In this document: positions 16,132 to 24,900 of the stretch, piece by piece
Layout: each line of letters opens with the position of its first letter
Numbering within the stretch: the first letter of the stretch is position 1
Source of the DNA: UBA3537 sp965658025
GTDB lineage: Bacteria; Bacteroidota; Bacteroidia; Flavobacteriales; Flavobacteriaceae
Direction: 5' to 3'
Assembly (NCBI GenBank): GCA_965658025.1
Contig: CBFHQL010000007.1
Location: 31,438-95,437, forward strand
DNA length: 64,000 nucleotides
Notes under the pieces: generated by a model
Database searches by the model: none
Told to the model about the DNA's origin: nothing
The model's input: the letters and a program-made list of their open reading frames with translations, nothing else
Position numbers and translations under genes: made by a program

Positions 16132-16417
16132 GGGTTTTTAAAACGTCAAACTTATTGGTTTGTACTTGACCTACAAATGCACCTGCTTTAAAGGTTGCAA
16201 AGGTGGGCAAGTTGTCCACTGTGGCCAAACTGCGGCTTTCTGGGAATTTTTCGGCATCGGCCACAACAAAAGTGATGTTTGGATGTTCTGCGGCCAATTT
16301 TTTCATTTTTGGCTTCATAATGCGGCAATTACCACACCAAGTGGCAGAATACTGCACCACCACGGTTTCGTGCTCCGCGACTACAGTTTTTAAGTTATCT
16401 TGTGTGAGTTCTTGCAT
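16106..16417 (-). CDS. thioredoxin family protein
   Basis: This 103-residue single-domain thioredoxin has active site WCGNC (Cys28 and Cys31) instead of the standard WCGPC, and the cis-Pro loop DNLPTF. No signal peptide, so cytoplasmic. It starts 11 bp after the peroxiredoxin stop and most likely reduces that peroxiredoxin. Replacement of the middle Pro by Asn should change its redox potential relative to TrxA. Confidence 0.88.
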   Translation of the reverse strand: MQELTQDNLKTVVAEHETVVVQYSATWCGNCRIMKPKMKKLAAEHPNITFVVADAEKFPESRSLATVDNLPTFATFKAGAFVGQVQTNKFDVLKTLVDEVASH

Positions 16418-16428
16418 GGGTTATGAAT

Positions 16429-17067
16429 TTAGTGCGACGATAAATAATCCGCTGTACTTTTGGCATTGGCTTGCATGGCGTCTTTACCTTCTTCCCAGTT
16501 TGCTGGGCAAACCTCACCTTTTTCTTGCACATGTGTATAGGCATCGACAAGACGTAAAAACTCAGCAACGTTACGCCCTAAAGGCATATGGTTGATGCTT
16601 TCGTGTACTACAGTCCCTTCTTCGTCAATAATGTATGTTGCTCTGTACGTTACATTGTCGCCTTCTACAGTTACAACACCTGTTTCTTCGTTGTATTCTT
16701 CGTTAGTGATGTCCAATATCCCTAAAGTAGAGGATAGGTTACGGTTAGAATCCGCTAGAATAGGGTAGGTAACGCCTTCAATTCCTCCATTGTCTTTTGA
16801 CGTAGAAAGCCATGCAAAATGTACTTCTGGGGTGTCACATGATGCACCAATCACGATACAATTTCTTTTTTCAAATTCCGCTTTTGCAGCTTCAAAGGCA
16901 TGCAATTCTGTTGGGCAAACAAATGTAAAGTCTTTAGGATACCAAAACAGTACCACTTTCTTTTTATTATTAACGGCTTCTTCCAAAACGTTAACCTTAA
17001 AGGTGTCGCCCATCTCGTTCATGGCGTCTACCGTTAAATTTGGAAATTTTTTTCCTACAAATGACAT
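16429..17067 (-). CDS. peroxiredoxin, typical 2-Cys (AhpC/Prx1 family)
   Basis: This 212-residue protein reduces peroxides. The peroxidatic cysteine is Cys51 in DFTFVCPTELHAF and the resolving cysteine Cys187 in GEVCPANWEEG. The Arg of the active site lies in MPLGRNVAEFLR. It heads the operon with thioredoxin and the small DUF6952-like gene. Confidence 0.93.
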   Translation of the reverse strand: MSFVGKKFPNLTVDAMNEMGDTFKVNVLEEAVNNKKKVVLFWYPKDFTFVCPTELHAFEAAKAEFEKRNCIVIGASCDTPEVHFAWLSTSKDNGGIEGVTYPILADSNRNLSSTLGILDITNEEYNEETGVVTVEGDNVTYRATYIIDEEGTVVHESINHMPLGRNVAEFLRLVDAYTHVQEKGEVCPANWEEGKDAMQANAKSTADYLSSH

Positions 17068-17101
17068 AATTTTAAATTTTTAGATTAAATAATAATTGAT
17101 A

Positions 17102-17109
17102 CAAATATA
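17102..17109 (-). promoter_or_regulatory. -7 promoter box of the peroxiredoxin operon
   Basis: The minus strand reads TATATTTG, a full TAnnTTTG match, 34 nt upstream of the peroxiredoxin ATG. Confidence 0.6.
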
Positions 17110-17190
17110 ACCTTGATTTGAGGCAATATTGCAGATACAAAATTATAATTTTTTATCTTACTATAAGTTAAAGTTATCCAAATTATTGGC

Positions 17191-18678
17191 TTAATTTTTT
17201 GCGGTAATTTGTTTGATTTTGATGGAAAATCCAGCAACCAACAAAGTCATAAACGGACTCATCCAATTGAAAAAGGCATAAACAAAATAGTCGGCAACAG
17301 AAACGCCAAGTACACCGCTTTGGTAGGCACCACAAGTATTCCAGGGCACCAATACAGAAGTTACTGTCCCCGAATCTTCAAGGGTTCGGCTTAGGTTTTC
17401 AGGGGCTAATCCTTTGTCTTTATAGGCCTTTTTAAACATTTTTCCAGGAACCACCAACGCTAAGTATTGATCTGATGCAGTAACATTGAGCGCCAAACAA
17501 CTGGCGACAGTACTGGCAAAAAGCCCAAAAGTTGTAGTGGCTAAATTCAAAAGCGCTTTACTGATGCGTGAAAGGGCACCGATGGCATCCATCACACCCC
17601 CAAAAACCATAGCGCAAATGATCAGCCAAATGGTTCCGAGCATACCGCTCATGCCTCCTGAAGAAAATAAATCGTTAAGCTCAGCACTTGAAGTTTCCAC
17701 AGCGGTATCTACGGTCATCGCTTGCATAACACCTTTGTATGTGGATTTAAAATCAAGGGTTTCTGTTCCTGCAATTTGCATCAAAATATGTGGTTGTGCC
17801 AGGATTGCCGCAATTCCAGCCAAAAGCGTGCCCAACAATAAAGCCACAAGTGGGGGCGTCTTTTTTACGATCAGTACAATCACAATTATGGGTACAATAA
17901 AAAGGAGGGGAGAGATATGGAATGCATTGCTAATGGCCTCGAGTTTGTCCGAAATATCAGGTGTGCCTGAAACATCAAGATTAAGACCAATAATCAAAAA
18001 TAAAATTAAAGTAATGACAAACGTTGGCACCGTGGTGATGGTCATGTATTTGATATGTTCAAACAAATCGCCGCCTGCCATGGCAGGGGCCAAGTTGGTG
18101 GTGTCGCTTAGTGGTGACATTTTATCACCAAAATAAGCGCCAGAAAGCACCGCACCGGCAGTCATTCCTAACGAAATACCCAAAGTTTCTCCAATGCCAA
18201 TAAGCGCAATACCCACCGTAGCAGAGGTGGTCCAACTGCTGCCTGTAGCAATAGAAATCACTGCGCATATCAGCACACAAGCCACGAGAAAAAATGTGGG
18301 ATTTAACATCTGAAGACCATAGTAAATCATGGTTGGAATAATCCCACTCACTAACCATGTTCCTGCAAGTGCGCCCACCATAAGCAAGATGAGTAAAGCA
18401 CCCGTGGTGGTTTTTAGATTTTCGGCCACTTCATCAATCATTTGGCGGTAATTAACCTTGTTGAAAAATCCAACAACAGCCGCTACAGCTGCACCAAGCA
18501 AGAGAATAAACTGATTACTTCCACTCAACGCATCATCGCCAAAGACAAAAAATACATTATAAAATAGCATCAATACTAATGCTATAACAGGGATGAGTGC
18601 TTCGCCAATAGAAAGTTCTTTATTGTCTACTATATGCACATGTTTAGGATCTGAGGAATGACGGTCTTGTTGTTTCAT
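17191..18678 (-). CDS. nhaC: Na+/H+ antiporter NhaC family
   Basis: This 495-residue inner-membrane protein has about 11-12 hydrophobic segments and the conserved NhaC stretches TGSSWTTSATVGIAL, GAVLSGAYFGDKMSPLSDTTNLAP and LVPWNTCGAYQSGVLGV. NhaC-type carriers exchange Na+ for H+, useful in a marine cell. It lies 73 bp downstream of the E1 dehydrogenase gene on the same strand without an obvious promoter box between them. Confidence 0.88.
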   Translation of the reverse strand: MKQQDRHSSDPKHVHIVDNKELSIGEALIPVIALVLMLFYNVFFVFGDDALSGSNQFILLLGAAVAAVVGFFNKVNYRQMIDEVAENLKTTTGALLILLMVGALAGTWLVSGIIPTMIYYGLQMLNPTFFLVACVLICAVISIATGSSWTTSATVGIALIGIGETLGISLGMTAGAVLSGAYFGDKMSPLSDTTNLAPAMAGGDLFEHIKYMTITTVPTFVITLILFLIIGLNLDVSGTPDISDKLEAISNAFHISPLLFIVPIIVIVLIVKKTPPLVALLLGTLLAGIAAILAQPHILMQIAGTETLDFKSTYKGVMQAMTVDTAVETSSAELNDLFSSGGMSGMLGTIWLIICAMVFGGVMDAIGALSRISKALLNLATTTFGLFASTVASCLALNVTASDQYLALVVPGKMFKKAYKDKGLAPENLSRTLEDSGTVTSVLVPWNTCGAYQSGVLGVSVADYFVYAFFNWMSPFMTLLVAGFSIKIKQITAKN

Positions 18679-18751
18679 TAAAGCAAAAACGTTTTGAGTT
18701 ATGCTGTAATATTACAATTTTTGGGCGTTTTGTGCAACCTGAAGAATAATA

Positions 18752-21166
18752 CTAACGAAGTTTGGGGTATGCATTTGGATCTGCTTCATGCATGATTTCG
18801 TATGCCGCCTCAAAAATATCTTCTTTAGAAGGTTTACTAAAGTAGTCCCCATCCGATCCGTATGCTGGACGGTGGGCTTGGGCTGTAAGTAATTTAGGCT
18901 TACTATCCAATTGCTCATAAGCGCTATCTTGCTTTAGGATTTCGGATAAGATATAGGCCGTCGCACTGCCTGGAACATCTTCATCTACAATAAGTAATCG
19001 GTTTGTTTTTGCAATGCTTTTTACAATATCTTGGTTTAAATCAAAAGGAATTAAGGATTGAACGTCAATCACTTCTGCATCAATACCAACTTCAAGGAGT
19101 TCACGTGCCGTTTGTTGTACAATGCGAAGCGTTGAGCCGTACGAAACAATTGTTAAATCTGTTCCTTCCTTAATCGTTTCGACAACACCAATCTTTGTTT
19201 TCAGTACACCCAAATTATTGGGTTTTCTTTCTTTTAATCGATATCCGTTAAGGCATTCAATGACGAGCGCCGGTTGATCACTTTCTAATAAAGTATTATA
19301 AAATCCAGCGGCTTTGGTCATGTTTCTGGGCACCAATACATTAACACCTCTAATTAAGCCCAAAATACTGCCCATGGGCGATCCTGAATGCCATATACCT
19401 TCTAAACGGTGGCCTCGGGTTCTGATGATCATTGGTGCTTTTTGTTTACCAAAAGTTCTGTAATGCAATGTTGCAAGGTCATCACTTATGGTTTGTAGTG
19501 CATAAAGGATGTAATCTAAATATTGAATTTCAGCGATTGGTCGAAGTCCACGTAAGGCCATACCAATCCCTTGACCAATTATAGTAGCTTCGCGTATACC
19601 TACATCAGCAATGCGTGTTTCGCCATATTTTTCTTGTAACCCTTCAAGGCCTTGGTTTACATCGCCTATAGCGCCTGAGTCTTGACCAAAAATTAATGCT
19701 TGAGGATACTTTGAGAAAATTTCATCGAAGTTGTCGCGTAGAATGATACGTCCATCAACCAACTCTGGAGTGGCATCGTAGGTTGGTGCTATGGCATCAA
19801 TTTTATCGGCGCTTAGCGGAGATTCGCTGTAGAGCAAACTGCTGTATTTTACTTGCGTGTCTTTGATGTAATTGTTAATCCAAGACAGTAAAGCATCCTT
19901 TTCTGCAGACGTGTCATTAATCAAGTATTTTAAAATACTTCTTGATACTCCAAGAACATCTTTACGCATCGGTTCTTTGAGCGTTTCAAGCTGTGCTACG
20001 TCTTTTTCAATAAATACGTTTTGGGGTGATTGTGCCGCCGCCGCACGAATTAGAGCAATTACTGTTGATCGCTCCGATTTAATGGGATTTAAAAAGTCAT
20101 TCCATGCTTTTATTTTTCCCTCTTTGACTTTGGCTTTGATTTGTTTTTCTAGGTCAAATAGCTCATCTTCTGTTGCTATATTATTGGCAACAATCCAATG
20201 TTTAAATTTTAAATTACAATCATTTGAACGCTCCCATTGAAGGCGCTTAGGATTTTTATAACGCTCGTGCGAACCTGAAGTGGAGTGCCCCTGCGGTTGT
20301 GTAAGCTCATCGACATGTATAAGAACAGGCACGTGTTCTTCTCGAGCAATACGGCCTGCTTTTTCGTAGGTATTGATGAGTTCTACATAATCCCATCCTT
20401 TTACATTCAAGATTTCATAGCCCTTGTCCTTTTCATCTCTTTGAAAACCACTCAAGATTTTAGAAATGTTTTCTTTGGTTGTTTGGTGTTTTGCATGAAC
20501 AGAAATCCCATAATCATCATCCCAAACACTGATTACCATAGGGACTTGTAAAACCCCTGCAGCATTGATGGTTTCAAAGAACAAACCTTCACTTGTACTG
20601 GCATTTCCTATAGTTCCCCAAGCAACTTCTTTACCGTTTTTTGAAAACTTTTTTGCATCGTCAAAGCCATCAATGGTTTTGTATACTTTAGAAGCTTGTG
20701 CTAGCCCCAATAACCGTGGCATTTGTGCGGCTGTTGGTGAGATATCAGAACTTGAGTTTTTTTGTTCTGTTAAATTTTTCCAATTGTAGTGTTCATCCAA
20801 AGAATGGGTCACAAAGTGACCACCCATTTGTCGTCCTGCACTCATAGGATCGAAGTTGATGTCGGTATGGGCATACAATCCAGCGAAAAACTGTTCAATT
20901 GTCAATTCCCCAATGGCCATCATAAAGGTTTGATCGCGGTAATATCCAGATCGGAAATCACCATTTTTAAATGCTTTGGCCCATGCCAATTGCGGAAGTT
21001 CTTTTCCATCGCCAAAGATGCCAAATTTGGCTTTTCCAGTAAGCACTTCTCGACGCCCCAATAAACTGCATTCACGACTTGTAACGGCAATTTCATAGTC
21101 CTTCAATATTTCAGAGCGAAATTCTTCAAAGGTTATGTTTTCGGCGAGCTGGTTTTTGGTGGACAT
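18752..21166 (-). CDS. fused alpha-ketoacid dehydrogenase E1 alpha/beta component
   Basis: This 804-residue thiamine-diphosphate enzyme joins E1 alpha (about 1-400; GNASTSEGLFFETINAA, HSTSGSHERYK phosphorylation-loop-like segment) to E1 beta (about 460-804; DVGIREATIIGQGIGMALRG, YSPL-type C-terminal transketolase domain). It decarboxylates a 2-oxoacid, most likely branched-chain 2-oxoacids, and passes the acyl group to E2 lipoamide. No E2 or E3 gene is in this window. A single-chain alpha-beta form is common in Bacteroidota. The exact substrate cannot be fixed by reading alone. Confidence 0.88.
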   Translation of the reverse strand: MSTKNQLAENITFEEFRSEILKDYEIAVTSRECSLLGRREVLTGKAKFGIFGDGKELPQLAWAKAFKNGDFRSGYYRDQTFMMAIGELTIEQFFAGLYAHTDINFDPMSAGRQMGGHFVTHSLDEHYNWKNLTEQKNSSSDISPTAAQMPRLLGLAQASKVYKTIDGFDDAKKFSKNGKEVAWGTIGNASTSEGLFFETINAAGVLQVPMVISVWDDDYGISVHAKHQTTKENISKILSGFQRDEKDKGYEILNVKGWDYVELINTYEKAGRIAREEHVPVLIHVDELTQPQGHSTSGSHERYKNPKRLQWERSNDCNLKFKHWIVANNIATEDELFDLEKQIKAKVKEGKIKAWNDFLNPIKSERSTVIALIRAAAAQSPQNVFIEKDVAQLETLKEPMRKDVLGVSRSILKYLINDTSAEKDALLSWINNYIKDTQVKYSSLLYSESPLSADKIDAIAPTYDATPELVDGRIILRDNFDEIFSKYPQALIFGQDSGAIGDVNQGLEGLQEKYGETRIADVGIREATIIGQGIGMALRGLRPIAEIQYLDYILYALQTISDDLATLHYRTFGKQKAPMIIRTRGHRLEGIWHSGSPMGSILGLIRGVNVLVPRNMTKAAGFYNTLLESDQPALVIECLNGYRLKERKPNNLGVLKTKIGVVETIKEGTDLTIVSYGSTLRIVQQTARELLEVGIDAEVIDVQSLIPFDLNQDIVKSIAKTNRLLIVDEDVPGSATAYILSEILKQDSAYEQLDSKPKLLTAQAHRPAYGSDGDYFSKPSKEDIFEAAYEIMHEADPNAYPKLR

Positions 21167-21188
21167 TGGCTATGGTTAAATTTTTTTG

Positions 21189-21219
21189 CAAATATAGGAA
21201 ATATAAGAATATCAATCAA
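21189..21219 (-). promoter_or_regulatory. promoter of the E1 dehydrogenase gene
   Basis: On the minus strand TTG (21217-21219) is followed after 20 nt by TATATTTG (21189-21196), matching both parts of the Bacteroidota consensus. The ATG follows 22 nt later. Confidence 0.7.
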
Positions 21220-21329
21220 CTCTAGAATAGGTCAACTTATTGAATAATTCGAAATGAAATCAATGCAATTCTTGCTTTTTATGAACTTTTTTTAATGAAA
21301 TCAATATTTTTTTAAAAAATATTTAAAAA

Positions 21330-24194
21330 CTAGAACCATCTTCTAGTAAATAAACTTGCGAGAGCAGAAAAGTCTGTAGTGAAGACAAAACGAATTTTTT
21401 GTGCGTAATTAGACTGATTGATTTCCCATCCAAGGTTTGAATATACAGGGAAATAGATTTCAAAATAATCAGTAATTAAATCCATGCGAATACCAGTATC
21501 GTATGCAAAAAATACATCTTGTCCCTTATTTTTTACCAGACCAACATCACCAAATGCTTGAACATAGCGCCAAATAGATGCACTTCCATTGAGTGTTGTT
21601 AGCCATTGATTGGCAAAACCAGGATCGATTTTTGACTTAAAACCGCCATCGGCAACAACCAATTGTTGGGCCAATACACCCGAAGATTCCGATTGCCCAA
21701 TGTAGTTGTATTCAAATAGATAATCTGTTGGGCGATCTAAAGCAAAATCGAAATTATTTTCGTTAATGGGTAATGAATTATACAAAAATGCACCCGCAAA
21801 TAATCTTAAATTATAGTGACGGTCTTTTGGTGTTCTTTTCCTAATTTCATAACTGGTATTGAGTTTTCCAAAGTTATTGGCTATCTGAATATCGATCAAC
21901 CACTTTTTAAACTTATTGATGTTGTTGTCTTGGGTTAAATACCGTAAATTGAAAACATTATAAGGAGGAAAAGCGTTTTCATCCAGCAAACTTCTAGACT
22001 TGTCTTTTTGGATACTGAAATAGCGAAATGTCAATTTTCTATTAGCATTTGAGCGTAAGTTGTTAGGTTCTCGAAACTCAAATTGAATATACGGTTGTAT
22101 TTTTGTTATAAAAGCACCATAATCAAAACTTGAGCGATCAACGGTTAATCCAAACTTGGTTCTGTACAGTGTAGTATCTTCGTGAAAAATATTGAAAATT
22201 ACTTTTGCAAAACCTGTAATGGTCTTGGATTCTAATCCGTAAACAGGAGCAATTCCGTACAAAAAAGGTTTGGCCAATAGCCCCCTGTTGTTGAAGTTTA
22301 CCCCTAGTTTTAAGCCATCATAAATATTTTGAAATTCTGCTATTGGAATAGCATAGATTTGTGTTTTTGCTGGGTCTTCGACATCTCGCAAAAAACGTAA
22401 TTGTAAAGGTTTATTGAACAATCCTGTTTTGTCTATGCGTTTCCAATTGTTGCGTCTGTTGAATTCAGGTGCGGAGTGGTCGTAATTTAGTACAAGTTGG
22501 TCTGCTCCGTTGTTGGCTACAGAAAAATTTTGCTCAGCCGTAAACCCTTCCAACCATTCTGTGTTTAAGACTTCTCCTTCTTTGAGTGCGGATATAGTCA
22601 CTGGATAGTTTCCCTTTCTAAGGTTTTTAATGGTAAAATGAATGGAATCTTTATCTGTGTGCGTTGCACCAAATTTATAATCTGAACTAAAAGGTTGAGT
22701 GACAAAATCGTCAAAAAACCAATCAAGGTTTCGATCTGTTTTTTGGGTCAAATAGGATCTAAATTCAGCCGTCGATGTGGTTTGAAATTGTTTTAAATTT
22801 ATAAATTCTTGAATCCAATTTAGGGTATGTTCTTCTTCCAAATACGCCATGAGGTACATCAAACTTATACCGGCTTTGAATTTTGCAACATGCAGTTGGT
22901 TAAAATTTATTAAATCTTCTTTTTTGGTGTCCAACGCTTGATCACGTCCTGTCCGCATCATTTGGTAATAGGTAAGGCGGTACTGTTCGCTGTATTTTAA
23001 TTTAGAAAAATTAAACCTTCTGATGCCCCATACATCAGCCAATTTTCCCAAAAGTTTTTGTTCAGGATAATAAGTGTCGATATAACGCATCAATAACAGC
23101 AATTCGAAACCACTTTTCAGCCAATATTCGTTTCGAGTATCAAGCACCAAGACTTCATTGATGTATTTTTTTATGGTGTTTTCGGCCAATGTAATTTCGT
23201 GCTTAAATTCCTTTGTAAATGGAGACAATAAATCAGGCAAAAAAGTTAAGCCATAAAGCGTGTTTTTCTTTAATTCAATCGATGAGAGTAAAAGTTTTTC
23301 TTTAGGGTACGGGGCGATATTTTGATCTAAAAAATCCGTAATTCTAACGAAATATTCTTTTTCTTTTTCTTTGTCAATTTTGTTGTTGTTGGCATTTGTT
23401 ACTATAGTCAAATCATCCAACGCATACGATTTGAACGGTTCAGAAGTGATGTAAATTTTTGGGTCTTTGACTCCTAATCCTTCCAGCTGTATCTCTTTAG
23501 TGCCATTATTCATAATGGTGCTTACTTCATTCAATGCAGTGTTTAATTGGTATGTATCAGGGATGGTGATGTTTAGTTGTGTATCAACCGCTGGAGTGTA
23601 CAAATCATCTAAGTTTTGATTGCTGTATAACTTCCAATTTTCACCATCAAATACGGCTGGAGTCAAATACCACGCATCAAGCGCATAATTCCCTTTTTTA
23701 TCTACACCATAATCGGTGTATCGATCACTCTGGATATTTAAAACATAATCCATATCAAGAGTAATAGATTCATTGGGGAGTAGGGCTGTTTTAAGCTCAA
23801 TTTTAAGAATATCTTCTTGATCATTTAAGTGATAAAAATCTAAATCTTTTTGGTCCGAATTTTTGATACTTTTAATTGTTGTAAACCCGCGATTCTTTGA
23901 TTTTGCGATGTACAAATTTGGGTTAAATTCATTGAGAAATTTCTTTACTAATGGCGTGTTAGGATTACTGTAACTCGACACCCAATCGGTCAAATAAAGT
24001 TCTTTTATTGGGTTGTCGAAACTATTTTTGAATGTTAGTGTGTGTTTGATATCAATTTGACGCGTTTCTGCGTGGAGTACTGCATCAATTTTGGTTTGAT
24101 GTTGTCCATAACCAACGTGAATCCCTCCTAAAACAAAGAATAGGGGCAATGCAAAAAGGTATAGCTTTATTAATTTAAACGCGCTGATGACAAT
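21330..24194 (-). CDS. pseudo-M1 aminopeptidase fused to an outer-membrane beta-barrel
   Basis: This protein of about 950 residues starts with a signal peptide (KLIKLYLFALPLFF). The N-terminal half has the M1 gluzincin order, but the zinc site is lost: where HExxH is expected it reads KHEITLAENT (second His gone), and the WLDEGF element reads WLKSGF (Glu ligand gone). The C-terminal half (from about residue 560) has alternating beta strands and ends in LFTRRWF, an outer-membrane barrel signature. No ATG is in frame near the start. The nearest TTG (24149) would cut off half the signal peptide, so I place the start at an ATT in a TAATT overlap with the preceding stop. Confidence 0.7.
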   Translation of the reverse strand: MVISAFKLIKLYLFALPLFFVLGGIHVGYGQHQTKIDAVLHAETRQIDIKHTLTFKNSFDNPIKELYLTDWVSSYSNPNTPLVKKFLNEFNPNLYIAKSKNRGFTTIKSIKNSDQKDLDFYHLNDQEDILKIELKTALLPNESITLDMDYVLNIQSDRYTDYGVDKKGNYALDAWYLTPAVFDGENWKLYSNQNLDDLYTPAVDTQLNITIPDTYQLNTALNEVSTIMNNGTKEIQLEGLGVKDPKIYITSEPFKSYALDDLTIVTNANNNKIDKEKEKEYFVRITDFLDQNIAPYPKEKLLLSSIELKKNTLYGLTFLPDLLSPFTKEFKHEITLAENTIKKYINEVLVLDTRNEYWLKSGFELLLLMRYIDTYYPEQKLLGKLADVWGIRRFNFSKLKYSEQYRLTYYQMMRTGRDQALDTKKEDLINFNQLHVAKFKAGISLMYLMAYLEEEHTLNWIQEFINLKQFQTTSTAEFRSYLTQKTDRNLDWFFDDFVTQPFSSDYKFGATHTDKDSIHFTIKNLRKGNYPVTISALKEGEVLNTEWLEGFTAEQNFSVANNGADQLVLNYDHSAPEFNRRNNWKRIDKTGLFNKPLQLRFLRDVEDPAKTQIYAIPIAEFQNIYDGLKLGVNFNNRGLLAKPFLYGIAPVYGLESKTITGFAKVIFNIFHEDTTLYRTKFGLTVDRSSFDYGAFITKIQPYIQFEFREPNNLRSNANRKLTFRYFSIQKDKSRSLLDENAFPPYNVFNLRYLTQDNNINKFKKWLIDIQIANNFGKLNTSYEIRKRTPKDRHYNLRLFAGAFLYNSLPINENNFDFALDRPTDYLFEYNYIGQSESSGVLAQQLVVADGGFKSKIDPGFANQWLTTLNGSASIWRYVQAFGDVGLVKNKGQDVFFAYDTGIRMDLITDYFEIYFPVYSNLGWEINQSNYAQKIRFVFTTDFSALASLFTRRWF

Positions 24195-24880
24195 TAGAAA
24201 TTTGGGCTGAGTTGGTATTGTTTGTAAAATGCATCTAAAATGGCTGTAACCTCTTCTGGAGTGTCCACTACATGTATCAAGTCTAAATCCTCTGGACTTA
24301 TTGTTTTGTACTGGTTGTCTAAGGTTTGCTTAATCCAATCGACCAATCCACCCCAAAAAGAAGAGCCAACAAGGATGATGGGGAATTTTTCTATTTTATT
24401 GGTTTGAATCAATGTAATGGCTTCAAAGAGTTCATCAAGGGTTCCAAAACCACCGGGCATCACCACAAAGCCCTGTGAGTATTTGACAAACATGACTTTT
24501 CGTACAAAGAAATAATCAAAGTCTAGACTTTTATCGCTATCAATATAAGGGTTGTCGTGTTGCTCAAATGGCAGGTCTATGTTTAATCCCACAGATGTTC
24601 CTTCGGCCAAATTTGCCCCTTTGTTTCCAGCTTCCATAATTCCAGGTCCTCCACCCGTTATGACACCATAACCAGATTGCACAATAGCTTTAGCAGTATC
24701 TACCGCCAATTGGTAATATTTATCATCTGTTTTGGTACGCGCAGAGCCAAATATAGAAACACAAGGCCCAATTTTACTCATTCTTTCAAAACCGTCGACA
24801 AACTCACCCATAATTTTAAAAATGGCCCAAGAGTCGTTGGTTTTGATTTCGTTCCAGCTTTTATGTTGTTGAAGTTTCAT
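24194..24880 (-). CDS. LOG family protein (TIGR00730 type)
   Basis: This 228-residue Rossmann protein has the LOG motifs GGGPGIMEAGNKGA and VMPGGFGTLDELFEA (PGGxGTxxE, catalytic Glu). Family members hydrolyse nucleoside 5'-monophosphates, including cytokinin precursors, to free base and ribose 5-phosphate; many were mislabelled lysine decarboxylases. It lies 20 bp after uvrA, and its TAA abuts the start of the pseudo-M1 gene. Confidence 0.9.
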   Translation of the reverse strand: MKLQQHKSWNEIKTNDSWAIFKIMGEFVDGFERMSKIGPCVSIFGSARTKTDDKYYQLAVDTAKAIVQSGYGVITGGGPGIMEAGNKGANLAEGTSVGLNIDLPFEQHDNPYIDSDKSLDFDYFFVRKVMFVKYSQGFVVMPGGFGTLDELFEAITLIQTNKIEKFPIILVGSSFWGGLVDWIKQTLDNQYKTISPEDLDLIHVVDTPEEVTAILDAFYKQYQLSPNF

Positions 24881-24900
24881 AATTTTTTTGTTTCGACCTA

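Noticed and set aside
18712..18918. 68-codon minus-strand frame over the end of the E1 gene
   Set aside because: It overlaps the E1 beta C-terminus in another frame and has no recognisable features.
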